Positions 18,038 through 26,497 of a stretch of DNA of 64,000 nucleotides are shown piece after piece. The DNA is from SIG607 sp045648445. Its GTDB lineage: Bacteria > Bacillota > Clostridia > Oscillospirales > Acutalibacteraceae. The DNA lies in NCBI GenBank assembly GCA_045648445.1, contig JAZRNY010000022.1, forward strand, positions 62,001 through 126,000, in the 5' to 3' direction. The notes beneath the pieces are model-generated. The model ran no database searches, was not told the origin of the DNA, and saw only the letters and a list, made by a program, of their open reading frames with translations. Within the stretch, counting starts at the first letter, position 1; the number at the start of each line of letters is the position of its first letter. Position numbers and translations under genes: made by a program.

Positions 18038-18307
18038 TTATATCATTATATAAAGCAATGCGTAAAGGAGTTTGTCGTCGGTTTTTTCGGTTGACAATAA
18101 AAGGAGTACCCCTAAAAGCAACAGTCTGTCGGGGTCGTTTTTTACATTATCGAACCTAATGAGGTTCATTATATCAAGCGCGCCTCGCTTTTCTTTTAAC
18201 GCAGGCTTTTCGGCGGGTTTTTCGCCCCCTATTTTTTGTCGGTAATTTTCGTTCATTTTTTGAACGCGGTAAATGGCTTCTTGTTTTGCCCTTTCAAAAT
18301 CGGTCAT
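18038..18307 (-). CDS. Small conserved protein with hydrophobic C terminus
   Basis: 89 residues. The N-terminal half is charged (MTDFERAKQEAIYRVQKMNE) and the end, DRLLLLGVLLLLSTEKTDDK then LLYALLYIMI, is amphipathic to hydrophobic. I recall similar ends in small clostridial proteins next to sporulation or envelope genes but cannot name a family. It follows the 106-residue gene by 13 bases in a three-gene leftward group. Confidence 0.7.
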   Translation of the reverse strand: MTDFERAKQEAIYRVQKMNENYRQKIGGEKPAEKPALKEKRGALDIMNLIRFDNVKNDPDRLLLLGVLLLLSTEKTDDKLLYALLYIMI

Positions 18308-18320
18308 AATTTATTCCGCC

Positions 18321-18641
18321 CTACAAAAAATTTTCTAACAGTCCGCTTTCGGTAAAGACGGGCATTAGTTCAATAAGTTTTAAAATTTTTACAGCGGTAT
18401 CAACCTTTTTTTGTCTTTCGACGCTTAAATGCGGTTTAAGAGCCATTAACAGCCGTTGATTATCGCTATCTGTGTTGTTTTTAAATTTATTTATTAAGGA
18501 CATTATTTTTAACATATCTCCGGACGGCATTTCGCTTTGTTCCGGCTGTTCGTTAAAAAGGTCTTTTGCCATTTGACCTATTTTTGATACGGTATCGGGG
18601 TCGTTTAAAAGTTCCCCTAGTTTTGCGCTTAAATCATCCAC
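18321..18641 (-). CDS. Small helical conserved protein
   Basis: 106 residues, all-helical by composition (MDDLSAKLGELLNDPDTVSK; LKIMSLINKFKNN; QRLLMALKPHLSVERQKKVD). No membrane segment. Its start overlaps the upstream 65-residue gene by 8 bases, which indicates coupled translation. The Leu-x-Glu-Leu-Leu-x-Asp-Pro motif recurs in short clostridial proteins of unknown role. Confidence 0.72.
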   Translation of the reverse strand: MDDLSAKLGELLNDPDTVSKIGQMAKDLFNEQPEQSEMPSGDMLKIMSLINKFKNNTDSDNQRLLMALKPHLSVERQKKVDTAVKILKLIELMPVFTESGLLENFL

Positions 18642-18831
18642 CTATACCGCCTCTTTTCAGCATTTCCATTATTTTTTTAGCCTGTTCGCTTTCGAGAAGT
18701 TTTTTGGTGGCTTCTTTATCGGAAATCAGTTCTTTAAATTTTTTTGCATCCTTTTCGTTTAAACTGCCCAGCAGTTTTTCGGTATCGCCGTTTTTGGCGC
18801 TTTGTATTATTTTTTCTATATCATAACCCAT
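18634..18831 (-). CDS. Very small helical protein (65 aa)
   Basis: 65 residues, highly charged (24 Lys/Asp/Glu in the middle), ending MEMLKRGGIGG. Preceded by AGGGGGTG on the minus strand. First of three tightly linked small genes. The shared reading direction and overlaps argue that it is real despite its size. Its function is unknown. Confidence 0.65.
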   Translation of the reverse strand: MGYDIEKIIQSAKNGDTEKLLGSLNEKDAKKFKELISDKEATKKLLESEQAKKIMEMLKRGGIGG

Positions 18832-18889
18832 AAAAATTCACCCCCTAAAAAATATGAAAAAAGAAAGGATTATATGACGGAGGAAGAAT

Positions 18890-19369
18890 ATGAAAATTCT
18901 TGTTTTATCGGATACTCACTCGAATATAAAAGGTATAATTTCGGTGCTGAAAAAACACGAAGATATTAATGAAATCTTTTTTTTAGGTGATTGCGTCAGC
19001 GATATTGAATGTGTGAAAGAGCAGTTTGGCCATAAAAATTTTCACGTGGTTTTCGGCAACTGCGATATTTCGCGCAACTATAAGTCCGCCGATATCTTCA
19101 CCATTAACCACATAAGAATATTTTTCACCCACGGCCATAAATACGGCGTTAAATATACCCTTGAAAACATAAAAGCGACCGCCAGAGAAAACAACTGCAC
19201 TCTTGCGCTGTTCGGACACACACACTGCTCACTTTCAGTATACGAAGATGGGCTTTATATTGTTAATCCCGGTTCCATTTCACTTCCGCGTGACAACTAC
19301 CCATCCTACGCCATAATAGATATTACCGATAAGGGCATAATGCCGAATATCATACGTTTTACGAAATAA
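18890..19369 (+). CDS. YfcE/MJ0936-type metallophosphoesterase
   Basis: 159-residue phosphodiesterase with all dimetal motifs of the calcineurin-like fold: LVLSDTHSN, FLGDCVSD, VFGNCD, THGHKYGV and FGHTH. The length equals single-domain YfcE-like enzymes. It begins after GGAGGAAGAAT. Divergent from the three small genes and convergent with the restriction island. The physiological substrate is unknown. Confidence 0.93.
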   Translation: MKILVLSDTHSNIKGIISVLKKHEDINEIFFLGDCVSDIECVKEQFGHKNFHVVFGNCDISRNYKSADIFTINHIRIFFTHGHKYGVKYTLENIKATARENNCTLALFGHTHCSLSVYEDGLYIVNPGSISLPRDNYPSYAIIDITDKGIMPNIIRFTK

Positions 19370-19374
19370 AAAAC

Positions 19375-19411
19375 ATGCACCTCCAAAAATATCTGACTTT
19401 TGGGGTGCATA
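19375..19411. terminator. Bidirectional terminator
   Basis: ATGCACCTCCAAAA/TTTTGGGGTGCAT stem between the phosphoesterase stop and the end of the restriction island, with A and T runs on the two sides. Confidence 0.6.
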
Positions 19412-19445
19412 TCAATTTCATTTCTGCTTGTTACGATGTGTGACA

Positions 19446-20192
19446 TTATTTTCTAAACACAAATAAATATTCATGTGCTATTAACAAAAAGTTATATTTC
19501 ACACTATTTGTTTTCCAATAACCTGTTGCCTTACAATTATGTTGTTCTTTGATAATCAATTCTTTAAGTTTAAATCCGGCATCTTCAAAGATTCTCATAA
19601 CATCAAAAGACATTGGTATCATATGACCTTTTTGACGTGTATCACCCATTAGAACAGCGCAGAACTTATCATTTTTTAGAACGCGGTAGCTTTCTGATGC
19701 TACCTTTTTCATTTCCTCAAGAAAATCTTTTATTTTCAGCAAAGATAAATCTTCGGGTATATCCTCGCTATATTGAATAATGTCCGCATACGGCGGATGT
19801 GTACAAATAAGGTCTATACTGTTATCCGGAATAAAATCAAGATTTCTTGCATCACCTTTGTGTAGATATACCTTGCCATTAGCACCCTCACGCTCGAAAT
19901 CAATTTTTTCTCTGCAACGAGAAAGTGCAACGTCATTTACATCTACTCCGATGATATTTCGGTTAAGTAACTTTGCTTCTACTAAGGTTGTGCCACCACC
20001 TGCAAATTGGTCGAGCACCAAATCGTTTTCGTTAGAGTAACGAAGTAGAATATTACGAGGAATATACGGAGACCAATTACCACGCCATTTAGCATCGTGA
20101 GTAGCCCAATCTCCACGTTTTGGAAATGACCAATGGGTAGTCATTTCTAATTCAAAATCATCCGGTTCCCATTTAGTGATTTTCTTTGCCAT
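19446..20192 (-). CDS. DNA amino-methyltransferase (second methylase of the island)
   Basis: 248 residues. The SAM-binding motif comes first (VLDQFAGGGTTLVEAKLLNR), then an acidic motif II (IIGVDVNDVA), and the catalytic motif is THPPYADI, an HPPY variant of the N4-C/N6-A (D/N/S)PPY box. The N-terminal WSFPKRGDWATHDAKWRG block is a known pre-domain of this family. The order and size do not match DpnA, the usual third gene of DpnII systems. Its ATG overlaps the DpnII stop (TGATG). Target base unknown. Confidence 0.85.
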   Translation of the reverse strand: MAKKITKWEPDDFELEMTTHWSFPKRGDWATHDAKWRGNWSPYIPRNILLRYSNENDLVLDQFAGGGTTLVEAKLLNRNIIGVDVNDVALSRCREKIDFEREGANGKVYLHKGDARNLDFIPDNSIDLICTHPPYADIIQYSEDIPEDLSLLKIKDFLEEMKKVASESYRVLKNDKFCAVLMGDTRQKGHMIPMSFDVMRIFEDAGFKLKELIIKEQHNCKATGYWKTNSVKYNFLLIAHEYLFVFRK

Positions 20193-21067
20193 CACTTAAA
20201 AACCTCGCTAATTATTCCATCTTCCAAATCTTTAATGTTATAAATGTGTTCCATAACATCAAAGGTTTCTTCAAGGTTATTTCGAGCACTTGTCCAGCCC
20301 TTGCCATCTGTAAACCAAACAAATGTGAAACCATCAATTTCTTCAGTTTCCCAAGCAAGAGTTTTATAACTACGTGCGGTTTCGTTTAGTTTACTGCCGC
20401 CACTTCCATAGAAATTGGTTTCGATACCATAAATCATATTTGGCGTTTTCACAACGAAATCAAAGCGTTTTTCCATCTTACCTTGGTTTGAAATGGCGGA
20501 TAAGTCGATATTCCATTTGTTTGTGATTTGGTGAATATACATTTCCTTAAAGTAGTTTACATCTTTAACAAAGCCTGCTTTTTGAATAAAGCTTTCGACC
20601 AAATTTTCCATCAAGTGTCCACCACGATTTTTACGACCGTTAGAATCAAGCCCCGTTTCCACTCCGGTTGCATAATCAACCAAATTGTTTACGATATGGT
20701 TTTCTAATAAATCGAACAATCCGGTTTCACGCATAAAGTATTTATAACGTTCATAATGAGCATGGCTATTAGGCGGATACTTTCCAAAATCAAATTGGAA
20801 TAAGTGTCCGCCGTTTTCATCCTGACAGTATATTTCACTAGCCCTAACCGCTAATAGTATCGGAATGCACTTTAATACTTCAGGATATTTTCTCATTAAG
20901 TTTTCAAAATCAAGTTCAATATTTTTAGAGCCGATTAGCGAATTTAAGATATTAAGTTCAACCTTGATACTGTCCACATTTCGGTGAACTTTCTCAAAAT
21001 CTATGTAATAACCATAATCGGCTATACTATCACGAAAGCCTGATAACCATTCGTTGAAATTTCTCAT
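20192..21067 (-). CDS. DpnII-family type II restriction endonuclease (GATC)
   Basis: 291 residues, colinear with DpnII: NFNEWLSGFRDSIADYGYYI, SIKVELNILNSLIGSKNI, FDLLENHIVNNLVDYATGVE, GRKNRGGHLMENLVESFI, KRFDFVVKTPNMIYGIETNF, GSKLNETARSYKTLAWETEE and a C-terminal YNIKDLEDGII. DpnII cuts unmethylated GATC. The conserved RFDFV..IE-x-N block contains the acidic catalytic residues. It is the third gene of the island, 11 bases after the Mrr-like gene. The assignment comes from recalled family similarity. Confidence 0.93.
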   Translation of the reverse strand: MRNFNEWLSGFRDSIADYGYYIDFEKVHRNVDSIKVELNILNSLIGSKNIELDFENLMRKYPEVLKCIPILLAVRASEIYCQDENGGHLFQFDFGKYPPNSHAHYERYKYFMRETGLFDLLENHIVNNLVDYATGVETGLDSNGRKNRGGHLMENLVESFIQKAGFVKDVNYFKEMYIHQITNKWNIDLSAISNQGKMEKRFDFVVKTPNMIYGIETNFYGSGGSKLNETARSYKTLAWETEEIDGFTFVWFTDGKGWTSARNNLEETFDVMEHIYNIKDLEDGIISEVFK

Positions 21068-21078
21068 ATAATTTTCCT

Positions 21079-21921
21079 CTACTCAATTACTATAATGAAT
21101 TTATCATCTTCGATTTTCCATTTAGATTTTTTCCGAATAAATGAATTATCGTCATTTATTAAACCGCAATCTTTATAAACCTGTGTTATGCCACCAATAT
21201 ACCTATGCGCCTTATCCAAATTGAGAGTTTGAAGTTGACCATTGATTTCTACATTTATAGTAGAATCTGTAGCACTAATAGAGTTTTTAATTATTTGTGG
21301 AATTATTAAAATCCTTGCGCGAATATCGTTTGCGGTGATATTGCGCTCAACCAAATAATCATCGCTATTATTTGCAGTAGTTACATTCGACTGAGTGCAT
21401 TGAGTTAAAATATCTTTTAACATATCTTCGTTGAAGACAGGGCGATAAGAGAAAGCAATCCCATTATCTATACACATATTCAACAATGTTTTTCCATCTA
21501 TTAAAATAGTTGGCATATTAGGGTTGCTTTCGGCTTCTTCAATAGCGCCTTTAGTAAAAGAAGATGTCGTTATAAAAACGTTAATATAATTGTTGTTTAA
21601 GACATTTCCTTGTTTATCGCGCTTAGTTGCACCTTTTAAGTCTCGTATTTCTTTTGCCTGCACTTTGTTGGTGGCTTGATATCTTTTTGCTTGAACATAA
21701 TAGTTCATCGTGTCTAAACCTTGTGGGTCAATACCCGGTTTAGAACAAGTTAAATCTATTCCATTATCACCAACATATTTTGTGGTAACCACCTCTTGGA
21801 AACCAATCTCCTTTAGAAAATGATTTAAAAACAGCTCGAAATCTCTACCTGTTGCAAAGGATTGGTAAAGCTTATCAATATAATTCTTTTCTTCAGTTGC
21901 TGATAGTTCTAAATAAATCAC
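21079..21921 (-). CDS. Mrr-like PD-(D/E)XK restriction endonuclease
   Basis: 280 residues. The first half is an Mrr_cat-type nuclease: GRDFELFLNHFLKEIGFQEV, VGDNGIDLTCSKPG (catalytic Asp), then YYVQAKRYQ (the Q-x-K of the PD-(D/E)XK fold), with AKEIRDLKGATKR and FITTSSFTKGA. The last 90 residues are a separate domain of unknown function that may read DNA. Sits 14 bases after the Dam-type methylase and 11 before DpnII. It may be a methylation-dependent enzyme or a partner of the second methylase. Confidence 0.85.
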   Translation of the reverse strand: MIYLELSATEEKNYIDKLYQSFATGRDFELFLNHFLKEIGFQEVVTTKYVGDNGIDLTCSKPGIDPQGLDTMNYYVQAKRYQATNKVQAKEIRDLKGATKRDKQGNVLNNNYINVFITTSSFTKGAIEEAESNPNMPTILIDGKTLLNMCIDNGIAFSYRPVFNEDMLKDILTQCTQSNVTTANNSDDYLVERNITANDIRARILIIPQIIKNSISATDSTINVEINGQLQTLNLDKAHRYIGGITQVYKDCGLINDDNSFIRKKSKWKIEDDKFIIVIE

Positions 21922-21934
21922 GTTTGTATTCCCC

Positions 21935-23008
21935 TTAAAAATTGCTAATAAGCAATTCTTTAATTTTTCCTCTTGCTTCGCTATTGCAGTTAATCATTCG
22001 AGTTGCTTCTACTCGTTTGATTTTGTGAGCAGAATAGATATTATCAAAGAAATCATCTTCAGTATTTGAGTTCTTGGGGTCAGAGTTGCTAATTACAACC
22101 TTAGCGCCCTTTTTATGCATATCATCTACGAAACGTGCAAGTTCAATCTGTTCTTCATCGTTAAACAAATTCTCGGTATATGCAGTAAAGCTTGCCGTAT
22201 CAGTTATCGGTCTGTAAGGCGGGTCAAAATACACGAATGTATTTTCATCAATGAAGTTTGCAGATTCTCTATAATCACCACAAACGATATTAACTTTCTG
22301 CAATTTTTCTGACACAGCACGAAGATTCTTCTCATCACAAATCATAGGATTTTTGTATGAACCCATAGGAACGTTAAAGAGCCCTTTTTTGTTTACGCGG
22401 AACAAGCCGTTGAAACAAGTTTTATTAAGAAAAATCATCAAAGCGGCTTTTTCAATGTTTATGCTCTCGTTGCCGTTGACCTTTAAATCATTGAAACGCT
22501 CGCGCTTTTCATTGTAATAACGCTTTCGGCTATCAGTATCCAACGGGATAAACTCACTTTGCATCGTGTAAAGCATTTTTATCAATGCATCAATGTCATC
22601 ACGAATAATACGATAGGAGTTAATTAGTTCGGCATTTATATCGCTGATATAAACTTCCCTCAAATCATATTTACTAAGAATATCAAATAAGACTGCACCA
22701 CCACCAACAAAGGGTTCTGCATACTTTGTAATATTGCCTTTAGCAAAAGGATAATAACGCTCGATTTCTTTTAGAAGTTGACCTTTGCCACCCGCCCATT
22801 TTAAGAACGGCTTAACCGCTTTTTCTTCACTCTCAACATATCTGCGGCTACGTGCATCTTCTGGCTTTTCTGCATTGATAGGTATAATCCACATATTACC
22901 TAACATCGCAACATCTGTTATACGATTTTCCTTGCATAAGGTTAAAACTCGTCTATGAGATATATTCCATTTTTCAGCAGCCTCATTTGCAGTCATATAC
23001 GCTAACAT
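21935..23008 (-). CDS. HTH-Dam fusion: GATC N6-adenine methyltransferase
   Basis: 357 residues. The first 45 form a helix-turn-helix (MTANEAAEKWNISHRRVLTL, with a beta-wing GNMWIIP). Residues 65 onward are a D12-class Dam/DpnM enzyme: KPFLKWAGGKGQLLKEI, PFVGGGAVLFDIL, KTCFNGLFRVN and catalytic FVYFDPPYRPI. It should protect GATC from the DpnII enzyme. GGGAG is 9 bases before the ATG at 23008. First gene of the island; the HTH may let it regulate its own operon, which is inference. Confidence 0.92.
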   Translation of the reverse strand: MLAYMTANEAAEKWNISHRRVLTLCKENRITDVAMLGNMWIIPINAEKPEDARSRRYVESEEKAVKPFLKWAGGKGQLLKEIERYYPFAKGNITKYAEPFVGGGAVLFDILSKYDLREVYISDINAELINSYRIIRDDIDALIKMLYTMQSEFIPLDTDSRKRYYNEKRERFNDLKVNGNESINIEKAALMIFLNKTCFNGLFRVNKKGLFNVPMGSYKNPMICDEKNLRAVSEKLQKVNIVCGDYRESANFIDENTFVYFDPPYRPITDTASFTAYTENLFNDEEQIELARFVDDMHKKGAKVVISNSDPKNSNTEDDFFDNIYSAHKIKRVEATRMINCNSEARGKIKELLISNF

Positions 23009-23076
23009 TTTAAGTCACTCCCTTATATGTATGATTATATTCCATTTTTGGAATAAAAGCAATACCAAAACATAAA

Positions 23077-23112
23077 AAAGATGGTCTATCGATAAGATAA
23101 ACCATCTTTTTT
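23077..23112. terminator. Terminator between PIG-L remnant and restriction island
   Basis: AAAAAAGATGGT/ACCATCTTTTTT stem with loop, both strands carrying T runs, so it could act on either strand. It mainly terminates the leftward PIG-L remnant. Confidence 0.7.
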
Positions 23113-23156
23113 ACCGTACTTAATGGCACGACCTTTAAAAATTGTCGTTTTTTTGT

Positions 23157-23864
23157 TTACAGATTTTTGAAAAATTCTTTCATTTCGTCGGTTAAAGGTG
23201 CGCCGTAGGGGCAGTGAGCAAAGGCTTCGGCATAGCGAACCTTTTTGCCCTTTTCTTCGCCGTAAACTTCAACAAGATCTTTTCTGAAGCGGGCGGCAGT
23301 TCTTGCAAAACGAACTGCATAGCCTCTGGGTCTTGGCGCATTATCAAGTTCTTCGTCGGTGGTATCTGCGGTAATATTCATACCCTTAAGCCACTCAAAA
23401 CGTTCTGCCTTATCGGTGGGGGGAGTTTCGTGATAGGTATAGGGGAGCCACTCGTAAACCTGAGATACGTTTATATCGGCTATTTTAATTTTTGTATCAA
23501 TAACGTCGTCGATAGGTACGATAAGGGCAAGTTCAAAAGGAGGATTAGTAAATCTATCCTCATAATAAAGCATAAGAGGAGTATTATCCATTGCAGGCAC
23601 GTCGGGACATTCGTGAGGAACGATAAGCATATAAGATGCATCCTGCATAAGAGTACCTGCGGCGCGGTGGTCAGCGTGATAATCGTTTTCGCGGTGTGTA
23701 ATAATTACGTCGGGAGAATATTCTCTGATATAACGGATAAGTCTTCTTCTGTTTACAAGAGTAGGCTCTAACGAGCAGTCGTTCATATCGCTCCATACGT
23801 CGTACTGAATACCGAGAAGTTTTGATACCTGCGCCTTTAAAAACGTTACAGGATTTGCCCCCAC
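23157..23864 (-). pseudogene. PIG-L (LmbE) deacetylase, 5' truncated
   Basis: 235 residues from a weak GTG, matching the central and C-terminal part of PIG-L-type GlcNAc deacetylases: VIITHRENDYHADHRAAGTL with the family's His-x-x-x-D-His metal site is present. The N-terminal AHPDDE motif and about 80-100 residues are absent. Upstream, the frame runs into non-homologous sequence and the promoter region of the alcohol dehydrogenase. No ribosome binding site precedes the GTG. It is probably a deletion scar, not a working enzyme. Confidence 0.75.
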
Positions 23865-23945
23865 CGATTATATAAAAAGTATTTTTTGACGGTGCAAAAA
23901 AATAAGTAAAAAAATCAATATAAAGGAATTGCAATTTTCTTAAAT

Positions 23946-23967
23946 GTATGTTAAAATGTTAACATAC
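23946..23967. promoter_or_regulatory. Inverted-repeat operator upstream of alcohol dehydrogenase
   Basis: Perfect 8-base arms GTATGTTA/TAACATAC with a 6-base centre, 30 bases before the start codon. The position suits repressor binding over the promoter or leader. The regulator is unknown. Confidence 0.5.
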
Positions 23968-23996
23968 TAAATATATTTATAAAGGAGATCATCACT

Positions 23997-25109
23997 ATGG
24001 CAGAATTCAACATTCCCGAAAAAGCAAGAGTTGCCGTTTTAACAGGCGCTAAGAAGATTGATATTTTCACTCTTCCCGTACCTGAAATCGGCGATGACGA
24101 AGTTCTCGTAAAGGTTGAACAAACCGGTATTTGCGGAACCGACGTACACGAATACAAAGGCGACCCCTTCGGTTATATTCCTGTAGAACTCGGTCACGAA
24201 GGAACCGGTACTGTTGTAAAACTCGGTAAGAACGTTACTACCGACTACTACGGCAAACCCCTTAAGGTTGGCGACAAAATCGTTACCGGTCTTAAACCCT
24301 GCGGTGTTTGTGATACCTGTAAGAACGACCCCGAACATATCCACCTTTGCCCCGGCGGCGAAATCTTCGGTCTTATGCCCGGTGAAGAAGCATACAAAAA
24401 CTTCAACGGTTGGTTTGGCGAGTACATAAAGGTAAACGCAGGCGGCGTTATATTTAACGTTAGCGATATGGACGTTGACCTTCGTACCCTTATCGAACCC
24501 ACTGCAGTTATCGTTCACGCAGTTGAACAGGCTAAGCAGATTTTCAACTTCAAGCAGGGTTCTTACGTTCTCGTTCAGGGTTGCGGACCTATCGGTCTTT
24601 TACTTCTCGCTATGGTTCGTACCATGGGTGTTAGAAACATTATCGCAGTTGACGGCGACAAGCAAAGACTTGAAATGGCTAAGAAGCTCGGCGCTGCTTA
24701 CACCGTAAACTTTATGGAAGAAGATGCTATTGCCAAGGTTATGGACATTACCGGCACAGGCGCCGAAATGGCATTCCAGTGCACCGGTTCTCCCAAGGCT
24801 GCAAGTACCATTTGGAAGTACGTTCGTCGCGGCGGCAGCATGTGCGAACTCGGCTTCTTCGTAGATAACGGCGATACCACCTACAATCCTCACCTTGACA
24901 TCTGCAACAAGGAAATCAAGGTTATCGGTTCCTGGACCTATCAGGCTAAGGACTGGATTCAGGCTTGCGAAGTGCTTAAGGAAGCACAAAAGGACGGTCT
25001 CCCCGTTGAAGAACTCTTAAGCCACAAATATGCTCTTGCCGACATTAACGAGGCAATGGAAATGAACATCAGCATGAAGGGCTTAAAGATCGTTGTTATG
25101 GGCGAATAA
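23997..25109 (+). CDS. Zinc-dependent medium-chain alcohol/polyol dehydrogenase
   Basis: 370 residues of the MDR superfamily. The catalytic-zinc residues lie in GICGTDVHEY and ELGHEGTG, and the structural-zinc cysteines in PCGVCDTCKNDPEHIHLCPG. Rossmann motif VLVQGCGPIGLLLLAMV with VDGDKQRLEMA suggests NAD preference by the Asp. Closest in layout to threonine/sorbitol-type dehydrogenases; the substrate is not resolvable. AAGGAG precedes the ATG, and codon choice (many GAC, AAC, GGC) suggests high expression. Confidence 0.9.
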   Translation: MAEFNIPEKARVAVLTGAKKIDIFTLPVPEIGDDEVLVKVEQTGICGTDVHEYKGDPFGYIPVELGHEGTGTVVKLGKNVTTDYYGKPLKVGDKIVTGLKPCGVCDTCKNDPEHIHLCPGGEIFGLMPGEEAYKNFNGWFGEYIKVNAGGVIFNVSDMDVDLRTLIEPTAVIVHAVEQAKQIFNFKQGSYVLVQGCGPIGLLLLAMVRTMGVRNIIAVDGDKQRLEMAKKLGAAYTVNFMEEDAIAKVMDITGTGAEMAFQCTGSPKAASTIWKYVRRGGSMCELGFFVDNGDTTYNPHLDICNKEIKVIGSWTYQAKDWIQACEVLKEAQKDGLPVEELLSHKYALADINEAMEMNISMKGLKIVVMGE

Positions 25110-25120
25110 TTGCTAATAAT

Positions 25121-25158
25121 AAAAAATTTCCCGAAGAATTTTCTTCGGGAATTTTTTT
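25121..25158. terminator. Bidirectional terminator
   Basis: CCCGAAGAA/TTCTTCGGG stem flanked by A and T runs, shared between the dehydrogenase stop at 25109 and the leftward transglutaminase gene stop at 25161. Confidence 0.85.
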
Positions 25159-25160
25159 GC

Positions 25161-26417
25161 TTAAAATAAACCTTTTGAATAAACGATAACGGCAGTATAA
25201 CCGTTTGCAAGGCCAAGAGTTGACCAATAAACAGTAGTTAATGTAGAGTTTGCGCAACTTTGTATTTGTTCTTCAAGGGCATTATCGGAACAGTTTTTTA
25301 TAAGAATAAACGCCCAATCGGGATTTCGCTTATCGTATCCGCCGGTAACGCTTAATCTGAAAGAATCGTCGTTTAAATCCTGAAGAACACTATCGGGGTT
25401 CATATAATAACTTTCTTCACAGTCGGGAATAACTTCGTCATAATCTTCATTATAAACGCGAAGAAAATCACTGAAAGCAAAGTAAATACCACTGCCCATA
25501 GTACATTCCTTTTTAGGAATAAAACCGTTTGTTGAAGCATCGGCATTATACCACTTACCGTCAACTTTAAAGGCTGTCCAGGTATGGCCCACCTCGTCTT
25601 CCTGTTCACCGCTATACATTTTTTCGGCAGATTCAATACCCGCCATTCTGAAAAGCAGAGAAAGCGCGTTTGCAAAACCGTCGCACTGAGTTTTTCCAGT
25701 AATTATGGCATCATATAAATAAGGATAAACGTCTTCTCTGCCTTGGTTTTCGTCATACAAACCGTACTCTACGTTTTTAGCCAAAATTTTATAAAGATGT
25801 TCTGCCTTTTGCATATCACTTAAGTTTTGAGGAAGATGGGCAATAACGTCCTCAACCGCTTTAATTGCCAAAACTTTTTTATTAAACATTTCGGCAGAAA
25901 AATTAAAAATCGTTATATAATATCCGTCAAATTCTGCTTGTCCCGTATAAAAATCGGTAATTTCTACAGGAATTGACGCAGTAAACGAACCGCTTTCAAA
26001 ACGAATGTTTTGTTCAACCAAGGGAGAATCAAGCGAAAGATACTCTGCTATTGTTATAATTTCTTCATCACTGCTAACTAATGACGAATCAACCAAAATA
26101 TTTTCGAAACTGTTTTCAAAAGCGTATTCTAAGGCTAAATACACCTGTTGATGCTCTGCCGAAAGGGCGTTATAATAAATATCATTTCTTAAATGTTTAT
26201 ACTGCGAAACGTATTGGTCGAAAAAGTCGGCGCTTATGTATTCCTCTTTGTCTTCTTTCAATATTTCTCCGTTAGAAAAACCGAAATAGGCGCTGTTCTC
26301 AACCTTTTCAACAATTTTTCTGCTCTGCAAGACGTTTGAAACCTCTTCCATAAAGGTACAACCCGTCAACACAAAGCAAAGCGCAAGAACAACACAAAGT
26401 ATTTTAATAATTCTCAT
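25161..26417 (-). CDS. Transglutaminase-like lipoprotein
   Basis: 418 residues starting MRIIKILCVVLALCFVLTGC (lipobox). The C-terminal half has a transglutaminase/protease-like fold with catalytic Cys in KTQCDGFANALSLLFRMAG, His in GHTWTAFKVDGKWYNADAS and Asp in the same segment. The N-terminal 200 residues are unassigned. The ATG at 26417 follows AAGGTG; an upstream in-frame start would add 14 residues without support. Likely a surface hydrolase or wall-associated protein; substrate unknown. Confidence 0.88.
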   Translation of the reverse strand: MRIIKILCVVLALCFVLTGCTFMEEVSNVLQSRKIVEKVENSAYFGFSNGEILKEDKEEYISADFFDQYVSQYKHLRNDIYYNALSAEHQQVYLALEYAFENSFENILVDSSLVSSDEEIITIAEYLSLDSPLVEQNIRFESGSFTASIPVEITDFYTGQAEFDGYYITIFNFSAEMFNKKVLAIKAVEDVIAHLPQNLSDMQKAEHLYKILAKNVEYGLYDENQGREDVYPYLYDAIITGKTQCDGFANALSLLFRMAGIESAEKMYSGEQEDEVGHTWTAFKVDGKWYNADASTNGFIPKKECTMGSGIYFAFSDFLRVYNEDYDEVIPDCEESYYMNPDSVLQDLNDDSFRLSVTGGYDKRNPDWAFILIKNCSDNALEEQIQSCANSTLTTVYWSTLGLANGYTAVIVYSKGLF

Positions 26418-26497
26418 AAAGCACCTTCTTTCGCTCAATGTAGAATTATTATAACACAAAATGGCAAAATTTTCAATGCAGAGAAAAATAGCGCTTT

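Noticed and set aside
19446..20192. DpnA single-strand methylase
   Set aside because: The SAM motif precedes the catalytic motif and the motif is HPPY; DpnA has the opposite order with DPPY.
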